Counted from the first letter of the stretch, positions 41,350 to 56,300 are shown. The stretch: 64,000 bases of DNA from Mycobacterium sp. IS-3022 (GCF_001500065.1 NZ_LQIN01000009.1:32832-96831); one strand, 5' to 3'. A program made the numbers and translations. Notes: a model not told the origin generated them from the sequence alone.

Positions 41350-44300
41350 GGGCGATATCCGACGGGGTCAAACCGCCCCCGCCGCGCCTGACATGCGCGC
41401 AGATGCCGGCCAGGGCGTCGAACCACAACCGGCTGATCCGGGTGACCGCCGTCCGATCCATCGCCGAGGGCGCCCACGTCCAGGTGGCGCTCAGGTGCGG
41501 GCCGTAGTCGGTGTCGATGGTGACCGCGTTGAGCTCGACGGTGTGCATCAGCGCAATGGGCATGTCACTGGGCATCGCCTCAGCGGAACCGGTCAATGAC
41601 AAGCCTTCTTGGCTGAACCGCCACACGTCACCGGACGCATAGGCCGCGGGCGAGCCCAATCTCCCGAAATAGTTGAAGCCGATCGCCGGGTCGCGCCCGA
41701 CCAACTCCACATCGGGATTCAGGTAGCGCAGCAGGCCGTAGGTCAGCCCGTCCGGCAAGGAACGCAGTTGCTCTTTGGCGTCTTTGAGCACTGTGCCCAG
41801 TGCCGCGTCGCCGGTCACCACCTGGGTCCAGCTCAACCCACCCACCGCTAACGACACCGGGTACTTGGCGGTGAACCACCCCACCGTGCGCGACAGGTCC
41901 ACATCGGCGCCCAGCTCCGCCAAGTCCTCCTGGCGACCGTGACCCTCCACATCGATGGTGATCGGAGCGCCGCCGGTGCCCAGGAACTGCGCCCACGCCA
42001 ACCCGAACGCGATCAACAAGATCTCGTGCACCCCGGCGTGGAATGCAGCAGGTACCTCGCCGAGGAGCATGTGGGTGGTCTCGGCGTCCAGCAGCTCCGT
42101 CAGGTGTCCGGCCGTGGCAAGCGTGTCCACCGCGGGTTGCGGCGCCGGCAACGCCGCGGGGATCGCCGCCACCTGCCGCCACACATCCGCCTGGCCGACC
42201 ACGTCCGGATGGCGCGCGTACTCATTCAGCAGCTCCGCCCAGCGGGCAAACGACGTCCCCGCCGGCGGCAGCAGCACGGGCTGGCCGCCGCGATGCTGGG
42301 TCAAAGCAATGTTGATGTCCTCCAACACAATCCGCCACGACACCCCGTCAACGGCCAGGTGATGAACGATCAACGCCAACTGGCCGGTGGACGACGCCCA
42401 CACGGCGCGCAGCATCACCCCGTCGGACGGTTTCAACCGCGACCGCGCCGCCACCAGCGCCTCATTCGTCAACACGTCCACCGATTGCAGGCATCCACGG
42501 GCGTCCACCGAGCCCGGCTCGGGCACGGTCAGCGACCATCCCCCGGCGCCGTCGTCCGCGGCACGCAGCCGCAGCATGGCATGGCGGTCCAGCAGGGCCT
42601 GCAGCAGCACCACCACATCAGGTTCGATCACCCCCGCAGGAGCCTGCAGCAGCACTGTCTGGTTGAACTCGTCGATCGGGCCGCCGGCACTTTCCACGCC
42701 TTTCAACCAGTGCATGATCGGGGTCGCGATCACCGGCCCGGTGCCCTCGTCGGTCTCGCCGCCGGGACCGTCGGCCAGCCTGACCACTCGGGCCAGGCGT
42801 GCCACGGTCTGCTGGACGAAGATGTCGCGCGGGCGACCGACCAGGCCCGCGGCGTTGGCCCGCATGATCACCTGGATGGCGGAAATGCTGTCGCCGCCGA
42901 GGTCGAAGAACGAATCGTCGACCCCGACCCGCTCCAGCCCGAGAACCTCGGCGTAGATGCAGGCAAGAATCTCCTCGACGGCGTTGGCCGGGGCGCGGTA
43001 GTGATCGACGTCGGAGTACTCCGGTGCCGGCAACGCGCGAATGTCGAGCTTGCCGTTGACCGTCAGCGGAAGCGCGTCCAGCGTCACGACCGCGGCCGGC
43101 ACCATGTATGCGGGCAGCCGCTCGGCCAGCTGGGCACGCAGCCCCGCCGAATCGTCGATGCCGGTCACATACCCCACCAGCCGCTTGTCGCCGGGGCGGT
43201 CCTCGCGGGCGATCACCACCGCCTGCTCGACCCCGTCCAATCCGGCCAGGGCGGCTTGGATTTCGCCGAGCTCGATGCGATACCCGCGGATCTTGACCTG
43301 CTCGTCGGCGCGACCCAGATACCTCAGCTCGCCATCGACGCCCCAACACACCAGATCCCCGGTGCGATACATGCGGGTGCCGGGGCCGCCGAAGGGACAT
43401 GCCACGAACCGTGTCGCGCTCAACCCGGACCGGCCCACATACCCGGCGCCTACCCCGGCGCCGGCCACATACAGCTCCCCGACGACGCCGACCGGCACCG
43501 GCCGCAGCCACGCGTCGAGCACGAAGAAGCCCAGGTGCGCCAGCGGCACCCCGATCGGGCTGACGGCGTTGTCGACGTCGGCGAGTCCGATTTCGCGGAA
43601 CGAGGCGTGCACCGTCGTCTCGGTGATCCCGTACATGTTGATCAATCGCGGTGCTTCCGGATGCTGCTCCAGCCAGGCTTTGAGCCGTGGCGGCTCGAGC
43701 GCCTCACCGCCGAACACCACGACGTCAAGTGCCGACTCGGACGCCGAGTCGGGGGTCAGCTCGTCGATGGATTGCAGCGCATAGAACGCCGACGGCGTCT
43801 GGCTCAACACGTTGACCTGCTCATCGATCAGCAAGTCGTGGAACTCCTCTGGCGACCGAGCCACCGAATCCGAGACGATCACCAGCCGCCCGCCATGCAA
43901 CAGCGCGCCGAAGATCTCCCAGACGGAGAAGTCGAAAGCCAGCGAATGGCTCTGTGTCCACACCTGTTTCGGCGGGAGCTCCAGCCGGGTGTCGATAGCA
44001 CGCAGCAGCCGGGTGACGTTGTGGTGAGGGATCGCCACTCCCTTGGGCACACCCGTCGTGCCCGAGGTGTAGATGAGGTAAGCGATGTCGTCTGGACGCG
44101 GCCCCGGGAGAGTGCTGACAGGTTGATTGTCGAGCGCGGAGTCATCCATGTCGATGACCGTCAGCCCGCGTCCGGCCAGCCGTTCGGCGAGCGCCGCCGT
44201 GGTGAGCGCGGCCACCGGCGCCGCATCGCCGAGCACGAACTCCAACCGCGCGTCGGGCACTGACGGATCGATCGGCACATACGCCGCACCGGTCTTGAGC

Positions 44301-47300
44301 ACCGCAAAGATCGCCACGACCGCTTCGACGGAGCGTCCGAACAGCAACGCCACCCGCTGCCCGGGCTTCACACCGCGACTGATCAGCCTGTGCGCCAATC
44401 GGTTTGCAGCCTCGTCCAGTTCACGATAAGTGATTCCGCGGCCGTCGAAGCTGACGGCCGCCGCGTCGGGAGCGTCGACGACCTGCGCCTCGAACAACGC
44501 CACAATCGAGTCCGCGGCGACCGGCTCGGTCAGCGCCGCCCGATTACCGATCGCATCGACGCGGGCATGTTCGTCGGCATCGAGGACATCGATCACCGAC
44601 AACGGCCGGGTGGAGTCGGCGGTCATTACCTCGAGCACCCGTTGCAACCGCTCGATCAGGGCTTCGATGCTGGCCGTGTCGAACACATCGGTGCGGAACT
44701 CCACCGTGCCCGAAATGCCGGCAGCCTCACCGGTTTCGGTCCAGCGTTCGGCCAGCGAGAACGACAGATCCATGCGCGCGGTGTGGGTGTCGAGCGGCAA
44801 CGGGGTGGCCTCCAGATCACCCAACGTCAAGCCGGCCGCGGACTCACCGGCGAAGTTCTGCCACGCCAAGATCACCTGCACCAGCGGATGATGGGTCAAA
44901 GACCGCGCCGGATTGAGCCGTTCGACGAGCACTTCGAAGGGCACGTCCTGATGCTCGTACGCGGCCAGACTGCGTGCGCGCACCTGAGCCAGCACGTCGG
45001 CAACACTGGGATCTCCGGCCATATCGACCCGCAGCACCAACGTGTTGACGAAGAACCCGACCAACTCGTCGAGTGCGGGATCGCGCCGCCCTGCGATCGG
45101 GAACCCCACCGCCACATCAGAACTCGCGCTGAGCTTCGAAAGCAACACCGACAACGCGGCCTGCATCACCATGAAACTGGTCGCGCCGTGCTCGCGAGCC
45201 ACTGCCCGCACCCGCTCGTGCAATTCCGAAGGCCAATCCACCGCCACGGTGGCGCCGCGCTGATCAGCCACCAACGGATAGGGCCGGTCGGTCGGCAGCA
45301 TCAAGCGCTCGGGCATACCGCCCAGCACGCCCTCCCAGAATCCGAGTTGCCTGGCGATACGGCTGTCACTGTCCTCGAGATCACCAAGCTGCGCGCGCTG
45401 CCACAGCGTGTAGTCGGCGTACTGCACCGCCAACGGCGCCCACCCTGGGGCTTGCCCCGCACACCGGCTGGCATAGGCCACTCCCAGATCGGCCACCAAC
45501 GGCCTGATCGACCAGCCGTCAGCAGCGATGTGGTGCACCACCGCCACCAGCACGTGTTCGTCGTCGGCGAGGCGGAAAAGGCGTGCCCGAAGCGGAATCT
45601 CCTCGGCCAGGGTGAAACTGTGCCGCGCCGTTTCTTCGACGGCCTCCTCCAACCGGCGTAGCTGCCAGCCGGTCGCATCCACCGTCTCCCAACCGAATTC
45701 GGCCTGCTCTGTGGGCACGACCAGCTGCTGAGGTATGCCGTCGGCCGCCGGGAACACCGTGCGCAGGCTTTCATGGCGCTCGAGTACATCGGCGAACGCC
45801 GCGCCCAGCGCGTCGACATCAATGCGCCCTTGAAGCCGCAGTCCCACCGCCAGGTTGTAAACCGGTGAGGGCCCCTGCAATTCGTCGATGAACCACAACC
45901 GGCTTTGAGCAAACGACAGCGGCATCACCGCCGGCCGCTCGCCAGCCACCAACGGCTCCAGCCGGCCCTCATCTGTTCCCATGCGCAGCGCCAACTGGGC
46001 GACCGCGGGAGCATCGAACACGGTCCTGACCGCAAGGCCGATATCCAATGACTTGTTGATCGCCGCGACCAGGCGCATCGCGGACAGGGAATCGCCGCCA
46101 AGCTCGAAGAACGAGTCGTCGACGCCGACGCGATCCAGTCCGAGGACTTGGGCGTAGATGCCGGCCAGGATCTCTTCGACTGCGTTCGCCGGGGCGCGAT
46201 ACCGCTCGGCGCCTTGGTATTCCGGTGCGGGTAGTGCCCGCCTGTCGAGCTTGCCGTTGACCGTCAACGGCACCGTGTCGATCGCCACCACCGCGGCCGG
46301 CACCATGTAGGCGGGCAGTTTCTCGCTCAGCGCGGCACGCGCCACCGCGGGATCGGCGGTGCCGGTGATGTAGCCGACCAGCCGCTTGTCGCCGGGGCGG
46401 TCCTCGCGGGCGACGACCACCGACTGCTCGACCCCGGCCAAACCGGCCAGGGCGGCCTGGATTTCGCCGAGCTCGATCCGATACCCGCGGACCTTGACCT
46501 GCTCGTCGGCGCGGCCCACATAATCCAGTTGCCCATCGGCGCGCCAACACACCAGGTCTCCGCTGCGGTACATCTGTAGTCCTGGCGCGCCGAACGGACA
46601 TGCCACAAACCGCGTGGCGCTCAGGCCCGCCCGACCCACATAGCCGTACCCCAGGCCGGCGCCGGCCACATACAACTCGCCCACCACACCCGGCGCCACG
46701 GGCCGCAGCCAGTCGTCGAGCACAAAGAACGCAAGAGAGGGCAGCGGCACCCCGATCGGGCTGGCCGGGCTGTCGACATCGGTATCGACGATCTCGCGGA
46801 ACGAGGCGTGCACCGTCGTCTCGGTGATGCCGTACAGGTTGATCAACCGCGGTGTTTCCGCATGGTGGTCCAGCCACGGGCGAAGCCGAGTGGGTTCCAG
46901 CGCTTCTCCAGCGAACAACACCGCCTCGAGCCGCAACTGATCACGCAATCCGCGCTGTTGGGTATCGACGGATTGCAGGGCATAGAACGCCGACGGGGTC
47001 TGGCTCAACACGCTGACGCGTTCGCTGACCAACAGTGCGTAGAAGTCCTCGGGCGACCGCACCACCGACTCGGGCACCACCTCCAGTCGCCCGCCGTGCA
47101 GCAGCGCACCCCACAGCTCGCACACCGAGACGTCGAATGCCAGCGAGTGGCACTGCGTCCACACCTGATTCGGCGTCAACGGCAGGTGCGCATCGATGGC
47201 GTCCAGCAGCCGCGTCACGTTCCGATGCGGAATAGCCACGCCCTTGGGCACTCCCGTCGTGCCCGAGGTGTAGATCAGATAAGCCACGTCGTCTGGACTC

Positions 47301-50300
47301 GGCCCCGGCAGCGCGGTACTGGGTTGGCCCTCCACCGCCGGATCATCGACATCGATGACGACCAACCCATGGCCGTCCAACCGATCGGCCAGATCGGCGG
47401 TGGTGATCGCCGCGACCGGCGCGGCGTCCCCGAGCACGAACGCTATCCGCGAATCCGGCACCGCTGGATCGATCGGCACATACGCCGCGCCCGTCTTGAG
47501 CACGGCCAGAATCGCCACGACCGCCTCGGCAGACCGGGACGACAGCAACGCCACCCGCTCGCCGGCACCGACACCGCGAGCAATCAGCAGGTGCGCCAAT
47601 CGATTCGACGCCTCATCCAGCTCTCGATACGTCATGCTGCGGCCGTCGAAACTGACCGCCGCCGCCTCGGGAGAACGAGCGACCTGCTCGGCGAACAACG
47701 CCGGGATCGCCACCGGCGCCGAAGCGGGCCGCGTCAACACTGCCCGGTTGCCCCACTCATCCAGATTTGCGCGCTCATCGTCGTCGAGCAGATCCATCGG
47801 CAGGAGCCGTCGGGTGGCGCTCACGACTGCTCGCTCGAACCGCGCAATGATCTTTTGAACGCGGTTCTCGTCGAACAGGTCGGTGTCGAATTCGACCCGC
47901 AGAACCAGTTCGGTGCCGGGCATGGCTTGCAGGGTCAGCGGATAGTGGTTGAACTCGCGATCGTTGAACTCGGTGATGGCCAGCCCGTCGGCCATGGACA
48001 TCGCCGCGGTCTCCACCGGATAGTTCTGGTAGACGAACAGGGTGTCGAAGAGTTGATCGTGGCCGGCGGCGCGGTGGATCTCGTTGAGCGCAAGGTGTTG
48101 GTGGTCGAGCGTGTCGCTGTGTCGGCGCTGCAGGTCACCGAGCAGGTCGGCGATCGTCGTGGCCGGGGTGATGGTGGCCCGGACCGGCACGGTGTTGATC
48201 AGCAAGCCGACCATCGATTCCGCGTCTGCCACCTCAGCTGACCGTCCCGAGACCGCGACGCCGAATGCGACGTCGTGGTGGCCGGTCAGCCACATGAGCA
48301 CTTGCGCCCAGGCGGCTTGCAGCACGGTGTTGGCGGTCGTGCGGCAGCTGCGCGCCAGCTCGTTGACGGCCTGCGTGGTCTCGGCGGTCAGCCGGAACGA
48401 TTCGGTGCCTCGACGCCCCGGTCCGGACCGGGTCTTCGGAGCGACCAGTGTGGGGGTGTCGAAACCGGCCAGGACTTCCCGCCAGGCGGCGCGGGCGGCG
48501 TCGGCGTCTTGAGCGGCCAGCCACGTGACGAAGCTGCGGTAGGACCCGGCGGCCGGGAGACGCTGCCCGAAGTAGCTGGCGAAGATTTCCTGTAGGAGGA
48601 TCGGCAGCGACCAGCCATCGAGCACGATGTGGTGATAGGTCATCACGAATCGGTGCTCGTTGTCGGCGGTGCGGATCAGCGTCGCGCGGAAGGCCGGCTC
48701 GTGGACCACGTCGCAGACCGCGGCGCGTTCGGCTGCGCACAACTGCTGAACCTGGGCGGGAACATCGGGGTCGTCGGTGACCATCTCGAGGTATCGCCAG
48801 GGAACGCCGGGGTCGGCCGGGATGATCTGCACCGGTTCGTCGAATCGTTGGCTGAACCGGGCCACCAGGTGGGGGTGGCGGTTGACCACGGTGTGGACGG
48901 CCTCGCGCAGCCGGTCGGGATCCAACGGACCGGTGACCGTGACGTCGAGCTGCATGGCGTAGACGTCGTCGTGGTCATCGCCGATGGTGGCGCTGGCGTG
49001 GAACAGCAGCCCCTGCTGCAGGGGTGTCAAGGGCAAGACGTCCGCGATCCGGTGTTGCCGGCTCAGCTCGTCGAGCTGCCGCTGGGTCAGTTGGGCGGGC
49101 GCGATGTCCGAAGGTGTGAGGCCACCACCGCCGGCGGCGACGTGCGCGCAGATGCCGGTCAGCGCGTCGAACCACAGCTGGTTGAGACGGCTTATCCGGG
49201 CGTCGTCGAGCGCCGAGGGAGCCCACGTCCACGCGGCGTGCAGCTGCGGGCCGGTGTCGCTGTCGACGGTGCTGGCGTTGAGTTCCACGGTGTGGCCGAG
49301 TGGCATCGGTATCGCGCCGGCCGCGGCGGTGTGCGACATGCCGTCGTGGCTGACCTGCCATATATCGCGGAGGTCCGCGGCGTTGGCAGTCCCGACCAAC
49401 CTGCCGAGGTAGTTGAACCCGACGGTGGGTTCGGACCCGGGCAGGTCGACGTTCGGGTTGAGGTAGCGCAACAGTCCGTAGGTCAGCCCGTCGGGAAGGG
49501 CGCGCAATTGTTCCTTTGCGCTCTTGATCACGGGCCCCAGCGCCGGCTCGCCCGCCACCACCTGGGACCAGCGCAACCCGCCGGTGTTCAGAGCGACCGG
49601 GTACTTGGTGGTGAACCAGCCGACGGTGCGCGACAGGTCAATTGGTGCGGAGAGGTTCTCCAGGTCCTCGATGCGGCCGTGGCCTTCGACATCGATGCCT
49701 ACTGGCGTGGCGGCGGTATCCAGGAACTGCGTCAAGGCCATTCCGAAGGCGATCAGCAGGATGTCCTGGATCCCGGCGCGGAACGCCGCCGGGACGTCAC
49801 CGAGCAGCGCCCGGGTCGTCTCGACGTCCAGTGCTGCCGTCAGGTGCCCAGCGGTTTCGTAGGTGTCCACCTCGGGTTGTACGGCCGGAAGCGCGGCCGG
49901 CGTCGCCAGGACTCGTCGCCAGCTGTCGGCCTCGTTGACCACCGCCGGGGTGAGAGCTTGTTCGCTGAGCAGCGACGCCCACCGGGCGAACGAGGTTCCG
50001 GTCGCGGGTAACGCGACGGGTTGGCCATGGCGGTGTTGGGCCCAGGCGATGTTGAGGTCTTCGAGCAGAATCCGCCAGGACACCGCGTCGACGGCCAAGT
50101 GATGAACGATCAACACCAACTGGCCGGTCGAGGCGATCCACAACGGGCTGACCATCGTTCCGGTGGCCGGGTCCAGCCGGGACCGGGCTGCCGCCAACGC
50201 CTCATCGGACCACACGTCCACCGATTCCAGGCGCGGATGCACCGACCCCTTCTCGGGTACCAGGAGCGACCATCCCCCGGCACCATCGTCGGTGGCACGC

Positions 50301-53300
50301 AGCCGCAGCATGGCATGCCGATCCAGCAGGGCCTGCAGAACGACTTCCACGTCGGCCTCGGTGACCCCCGCCGGGGCTTGGACCACCATCGTCTGGTTGA
50401 ACTCGTCGACCGGGCCGCCTGTGGTCCGGACGTCATGCAACCAACGGATGATCGGGGTCGCCGCGACGGGCCCGGTGCCTTCGTCAGTCAGGTCGACGTC
50501 ATCGCCGGCCACCCCGACCACTCGAGCCAGCCGGGCGACGGTCTGCTCGACGAAAATGTCGCGGGGCCGACACAGCACACCCGATGCCCGGGCCCGGGAC
50601 ACCACCTGCATGGACAGAATGCTGTCGCCACCCAAATCGAAGAAGGAGTCGTCGACGCCGACGCGGTCCAGGCCCAGGACCTGGGCGTAGATACCGGCCA
50701 GGATTTCCTCGACCGCATCGGCTGGGGCGCGGTAGCGGTCCACCACGCGGTAGTCCGGGGCCGGCAGGGCACGGGTGTCGAGTTTGCCGTTGACCGTGAC
50801 CGGCAACGCCTCCAACACCACCACCGCCGCGGGCACCATATAACCGGGCAACCGATCAGCCAACGCCGCACGCGCCTTGACCGCATCCACCGCACCGGTC
50901 ACATAACCGACCAACCGCTTCACACCGGGCTGATCCTCCCGCGCGATCACCGCCGCCTGCTCAACCCCATCGAGCGCTGTCAACGCCGAACGGATCTCAC
51001 CCAGCTCAATGCGATACCCACGGATCTTGACCTGCTCATCAGCGCGACCCAAATAATCCAACTGCCCATCACCACGCCACCGCACCAAATCCCCAGTGCG
51101 ATACATCCGTGTTCCGGGCGCACCCGCACCGCCAAACGGACACGGCACAAACCGCGACGCAGTCAACCCCGACCGGCCCAGATATCCGCATGCCACACCG
51201 GCGCCGGCGACGTAGAGCTCACCGATGACCCCGGCGGGCACCGGGCGCAACCACTCATCGAGCACGAACAGCGCCGCAGTCGATACCGGCGCACCGATCG
51301 GCGCTGCCCCTGATCCGGGGGTCAGCGGCGCGCTCATCGAGGCGTACACCGTGATTTCGGTGGGGCCGTAGGCGTTGATCATCACCCGGCCCGGCGCCCA
51401 CCGGTCCACCACATCAGCGGGGCAGGCCTCACCGCCGAGCAGCAACGCCACCGACTCCAACCCCTGCGGGGACAACGCCGCCACCGCCGAGGGGGTCTGG
51501 GTCAACACGTTGACCCGCTCACGCACCAGCAGGGCATGGAAATCGGGCGGCGAGGTGGTCACCGACTCGGGCACCACCACCAGTCGCCCGCCATGGAGCA
51601 GCGCGGCCCAGATCTCCCACACCGAGAAATCGAAAGCATACGAATGGCATTGGGTCCACACCTGCTCGGCCGGCAAGTGCGGCGGCGACGACTGCGCCAA
51701 GTGGCCCAGATTGCGGTGAGTGACCGCCACCCCCTTGGGCACCCCGGTGGTGCCCGAGGTGTAGATGAGATAGGCGATATCCTCTGGCGCCGGCGCCGGC
51801 AACGCCGTGGCGGGCTGGTGCGCGATGGCGGGATCGTCGATATCGATGACCGGCAGGCGATAGCCCTCGAGCCGGTCGGCCAGCGCGGCCATGGTGACCG
51901 CGGCGACCGGCGCGGCATCGGCGAGCATGAACTCCACCCGCGCCGCCGGCACCGCCGCGTCGATCGCCAGATACGCCGCCCCGGTCTTGAGCACCGCCAA
52001 CATCGCCACGATCGCCTCGGCCGAACGCTCCAACAACAGCGCCACGCACCGCCCCGAACCGGCCCCGTGTCCGGCCAACACGTGCGCCAACCGATTCGCC
52101 GCCTCGTCGAGTTCGCGATAGGTCCACGAGTGACCGTCGGCGCTCACCGCCACCGCATCCGGAGTGCGGGCGACCTGCGCGGCCAACAACTCCGGAACCG
52201 ACACCGAAGCAGCGCCGGGCACAGACTCGTTCAATACCGCCCGATTACCCCACTCATCGAGGCGGGCACGCTCACCGGCACCCAGCACGTCGATCGAGGA
52301 CAGCCGCCGGCCCGGGTCGGCGGTCATCGCCACCACCACCGTCTGCAACCGCTCGATCAGCACCTCGATGCTGGCGGCGTCAAACACATCGGTGCGGAAC
52401 TCCACCGCCCCACCGATCCCGGCGAGATCACCGGCCTCGCTGAACCGTTCAGCCAGCGAGAAACTCACATCCATGCGGGCGGTGTGGGTATCCACCGGCA
52501 CCGCGCTGACCGCCACATCACCCAACGCCAACCCCGCCGCAGGATCACCGGCGAAGTTCTGCCACGCCAACGCCACCTGCACCAGCGGGTGATGCGCCAA
52601 GCTGCGCGTCGGATTGAGCCGCTCCACCAGCACCTCGAACGGCACATCCTGATGCTCATAAGCGGCCAGGCTGCGCGCCCGCACCTGAGCCAACACCTCA
52701 GCCACCGTGGGATCACCGGCCAAATCCAGCCGCAACACCAACGTATTGACGAAAAACCCGACCAACTCATCGAGCGCCGGATCACGCCGCCCAGCGATCG
52801 GGAACCCCACCGCCACATCAGAACTGGCACTCAACTGCGACAGCAGCACCCCCAACGCGGCCTGCACCACCATGAAACTGGTCGCGTTGTAGCGCCCAGC
52901 AACCTCACGCACCCGCCGCTGCACCTGCGCAGGCCAATCCACCGCCACCACGGCCCCACGCTGATCAGCCACCAACGGATACGGCCGATCAGTGGGAAGC
53001 TGCACACGCTCAGGCATCCCGGCCAACACATCCTGCCAATACGCCAACTGCGCAGCGATACGACTCTGACCGTCCTCGAGATCACCCAACTGCGCGCGCT
53101 GCCACAACGTGTAATCCACATACTGCACCGGCAACGGCGCCCACCCCGGCGCGCGCCCCGCGCACCGGCTGGCATAGGCCACCCCCAAATCGGCCACCAA
53201 CGGGGCGATCGACCAACCATCGGCAGCGATGTGATGCACCACCACCACCAACACATGCTCATCGACACCCACACGGAAAAGCCTTGCCCGCATCGGAATC

Positions 53301-56300
53301 TCAGTACTCAGATCGAACGCGTGCCCCGCCTCAGCACCCACAGCATCCCGCAACCGCCCCACCGACCAGCCCACGGCATCAACGACATCCCAATCAAGGC
53401 AGGCACTCTCGGCAGCAACCACCACCTGCCGCGGTACCCCCTCAACCGCGGTGAACAACGTGCGCAGACTCTCATGACGACCGACCACATCGCCCAACGC
53501 CGCACCCAACGCCGCCACATCCAACACACCACTGATCCGAACCGCGGTCGGCATGTTGTAAACCGGTGACGGACCCTGCAACTGATCGATGAACCACAAC
53601 CGGTTCTGAGCAAACGACAACGGCACCACCGCCGGCCGCTGCGCGACCACCAACGGCTCCAACCCACCGCCGCCCTCACCCACCCGCGGCGCCAACTGCG
53701 CAACCGTAGGCGCCTCGAACACCGTGCGCACCGCAACATCAACACCCAAACCGGCATTGACCGCCGCGACCAACCGCATAGCCGAAATCGAATCCCCACC
53801 CAAATCGAAGAAGGAGTCGTCGACGCCGACGCGGTCCAGGCCCAGGACCTGGGCGTAGATACCGGCCAGGATTTCCTCGACCGCATCGGCTGGGGCGCGG
53901 TAGCGGTCCACCACGCGGTAGTCCGGGGCCGGCAGGGCACGGGTGTCGAGTTTGCCGTTGACCGTGACCGGCAACGCCTCCAACACCACCACCGCCGCGG
54001 GCACCATATAACCGGGCAACCGATCAGCCAACGCCGCACGCGCCTTGACCGCATCCACCGCACCGGTCACATAACCGACCAACCGCTTCACACCGGGCTG
54101 ATCCTCCCGCGCGATCACCGCCGCCTGCTCAACCCCATCGAGCGCTGTCAACGCCGAACGGATCTCACCCAGCTCAATGCGATACCCACGGATCTTGACC
54201 TGCTCATCAGCGCGACCCAAATAATCCAACTGCCCATCACCACGCCACCGCACCAAATCCCCAGTGCGATACATCCGTGTTCCGGGCGCACCCGCACCGC
54301 CAAACGGACACGGCACAAACCGCGACGCAGTCAACCCCGACCGGCGCCAGTAACCAACGCCCACCCCGCGACCGGCCAGATAAAGCTCGCCGACCACACC
54401 CGCAGGAACCGGGCGCAACCAGCCGTCGAGCACAAAGAACGACGCCCATGCCGTCGGTGAGCCGATCGGCGGGGAGCCCGATCCCGCGGCCAGCGGGGCA
54501 CTGGCACACAACCACATCGTGGTCTCGGTCGGCCCGTAAACGTTGACCATGGCCCGGCCGGGGGCCCATCGATCCACCAACTCCGGCGGACAGGGCTCCG
54601 CACCGATCACCAACGCCGCCGCGTCCAGGCCTTCCACCGGCAGCACCCCGGCCGCCGACGGGGTCTGCGTCAACACCGTGACTTGTTCGCGCACCAGCAG
54701 CCGGTGGAACTGTTGCGGTGAACGTGCCACCGATTCGGGCACCACCACCAGTCGCCCGCCATGGAGCAGCGCGCCCCAGATCTCCCACACCGAGAAATCG
54801 AAGGCATACGAATGGAATTGGGTCCACACCTGCTCGGCTGAGAGGTCCACACCGATCCGCAGCGAGTCGAACAACTGAGTCACGTTGCGTTGGGTGACCG
54901 CCACGCCCTTCGGCGTTCCGGTGGTGCCCGAGGTGTAGATGATGTGGGCGAGGTCGTCGGGGGCCGGGCCCGGCAGCGCCGTGCCGGGCTGGGCGGCGAT
55001 GGCGGGATCGTCGACGTCGATCACCGTCACGTCGAACCCGTCGAACCGCGTCGCCAGATCCGCAGTGGTGACCGCGGCGATCGGCGCGGCGTCGGTGAGC
55101 ATGAACTCGATCCGCGCCGCCGGCACCGCCGGGTCGATGGGCAGATACGCCGCCCCCGCCTTCATCACCGCCAAAATCGAGACGATCGCCTCAGCGGAAC
55201 GGTTGAACAGCACCGCCACCCGCTCGCCCGGGCCCGCCCCGCGGCGGACCAGGAAGTGCGCCAACCGATTCGCCGCCTCGTCGACCTCGCGATAGGTCCA
55301 CGAGTGCTCCCCGCACACCAGCGCCACCGCATCCGGGCTGCGGGCCGCCTGCGCGGCGAACAATGCCGGAACCGACGTGCCGGTCACCGGCTGGGTCAAC
55401 ACCGCCCGGTTGCCCCACTCATCCAGGCGAGCGAGCTCGGCCTCATCGAGCACGTCCACCTGCGAGAGCCGCCGCGCCGGGTCGGCGGTCATCGCCACCA
55501 ACACCGCCTCCAACCGCTCCCCGAGGGCTGCGATGCCGTGCGCGTCGAAGACACCGGCGTCGTATTCGATGCGGAAACCGAGCTCCGGTCCCGGCACGGC
55601 TTGCACCGCCAACGGGTAATGGGTCGATTCATGGAAGGAGACATCGGTGACCGCCAACTGGTGGTCACCTAACGCGGTGGCGGCGTCGATCGGATAGTTC
55701 TCGTACACGAAAAGCGTGTCGAACAGCTTCTCGTGACCGGTGATGCGGTGAATGTCGTTGAGCGCCAGGTGCTGATGCTCGAGCGTGTCATTGTGGGCGC
55801 GTTGCAGCTGCCCCAGTAGGTCTGCGGTGGTGGTCGCGGCCGTGAAGGTCGCCCGCACCGGCACCGTGTTGATCAGCAGGCCCACCATCGATTCCGCGTC
55901 GGCCACGTCGGCCGGCCTCCCCGAGACCACGGTGCCGAAGGCGACATCATGCTGACCTGTCAGCCCGCACAACAGCCGCGCGAACGCGGCCTGCAACACG
56001 ATGTTGACGGTGGTGTGGTGCGAGCGCGCCAGCTCGCCGAGCGCTCGGGTGGTCTGCGCCGACACCGAAAACGATTCAGTGCCTCGCCGCCCCACCGCTA
56101 TTTGAGCCTGGGGACTGACCAGCGTCGGGGTGTCGAATCCGGCGAACATTTCACGCCAGGCCGTGTGGGCGGAATCGAGGTCTCGCTCGGCCAGCCAGGT
56201 GATGAAGCTGCGATACGGCGCGGGCGTCGGTAGGCGCATCCCGTGATAGTCGGCGAAGATCTCCTGCAGCAGGATCGGCAGCGACCAGCCATCGAGCACG

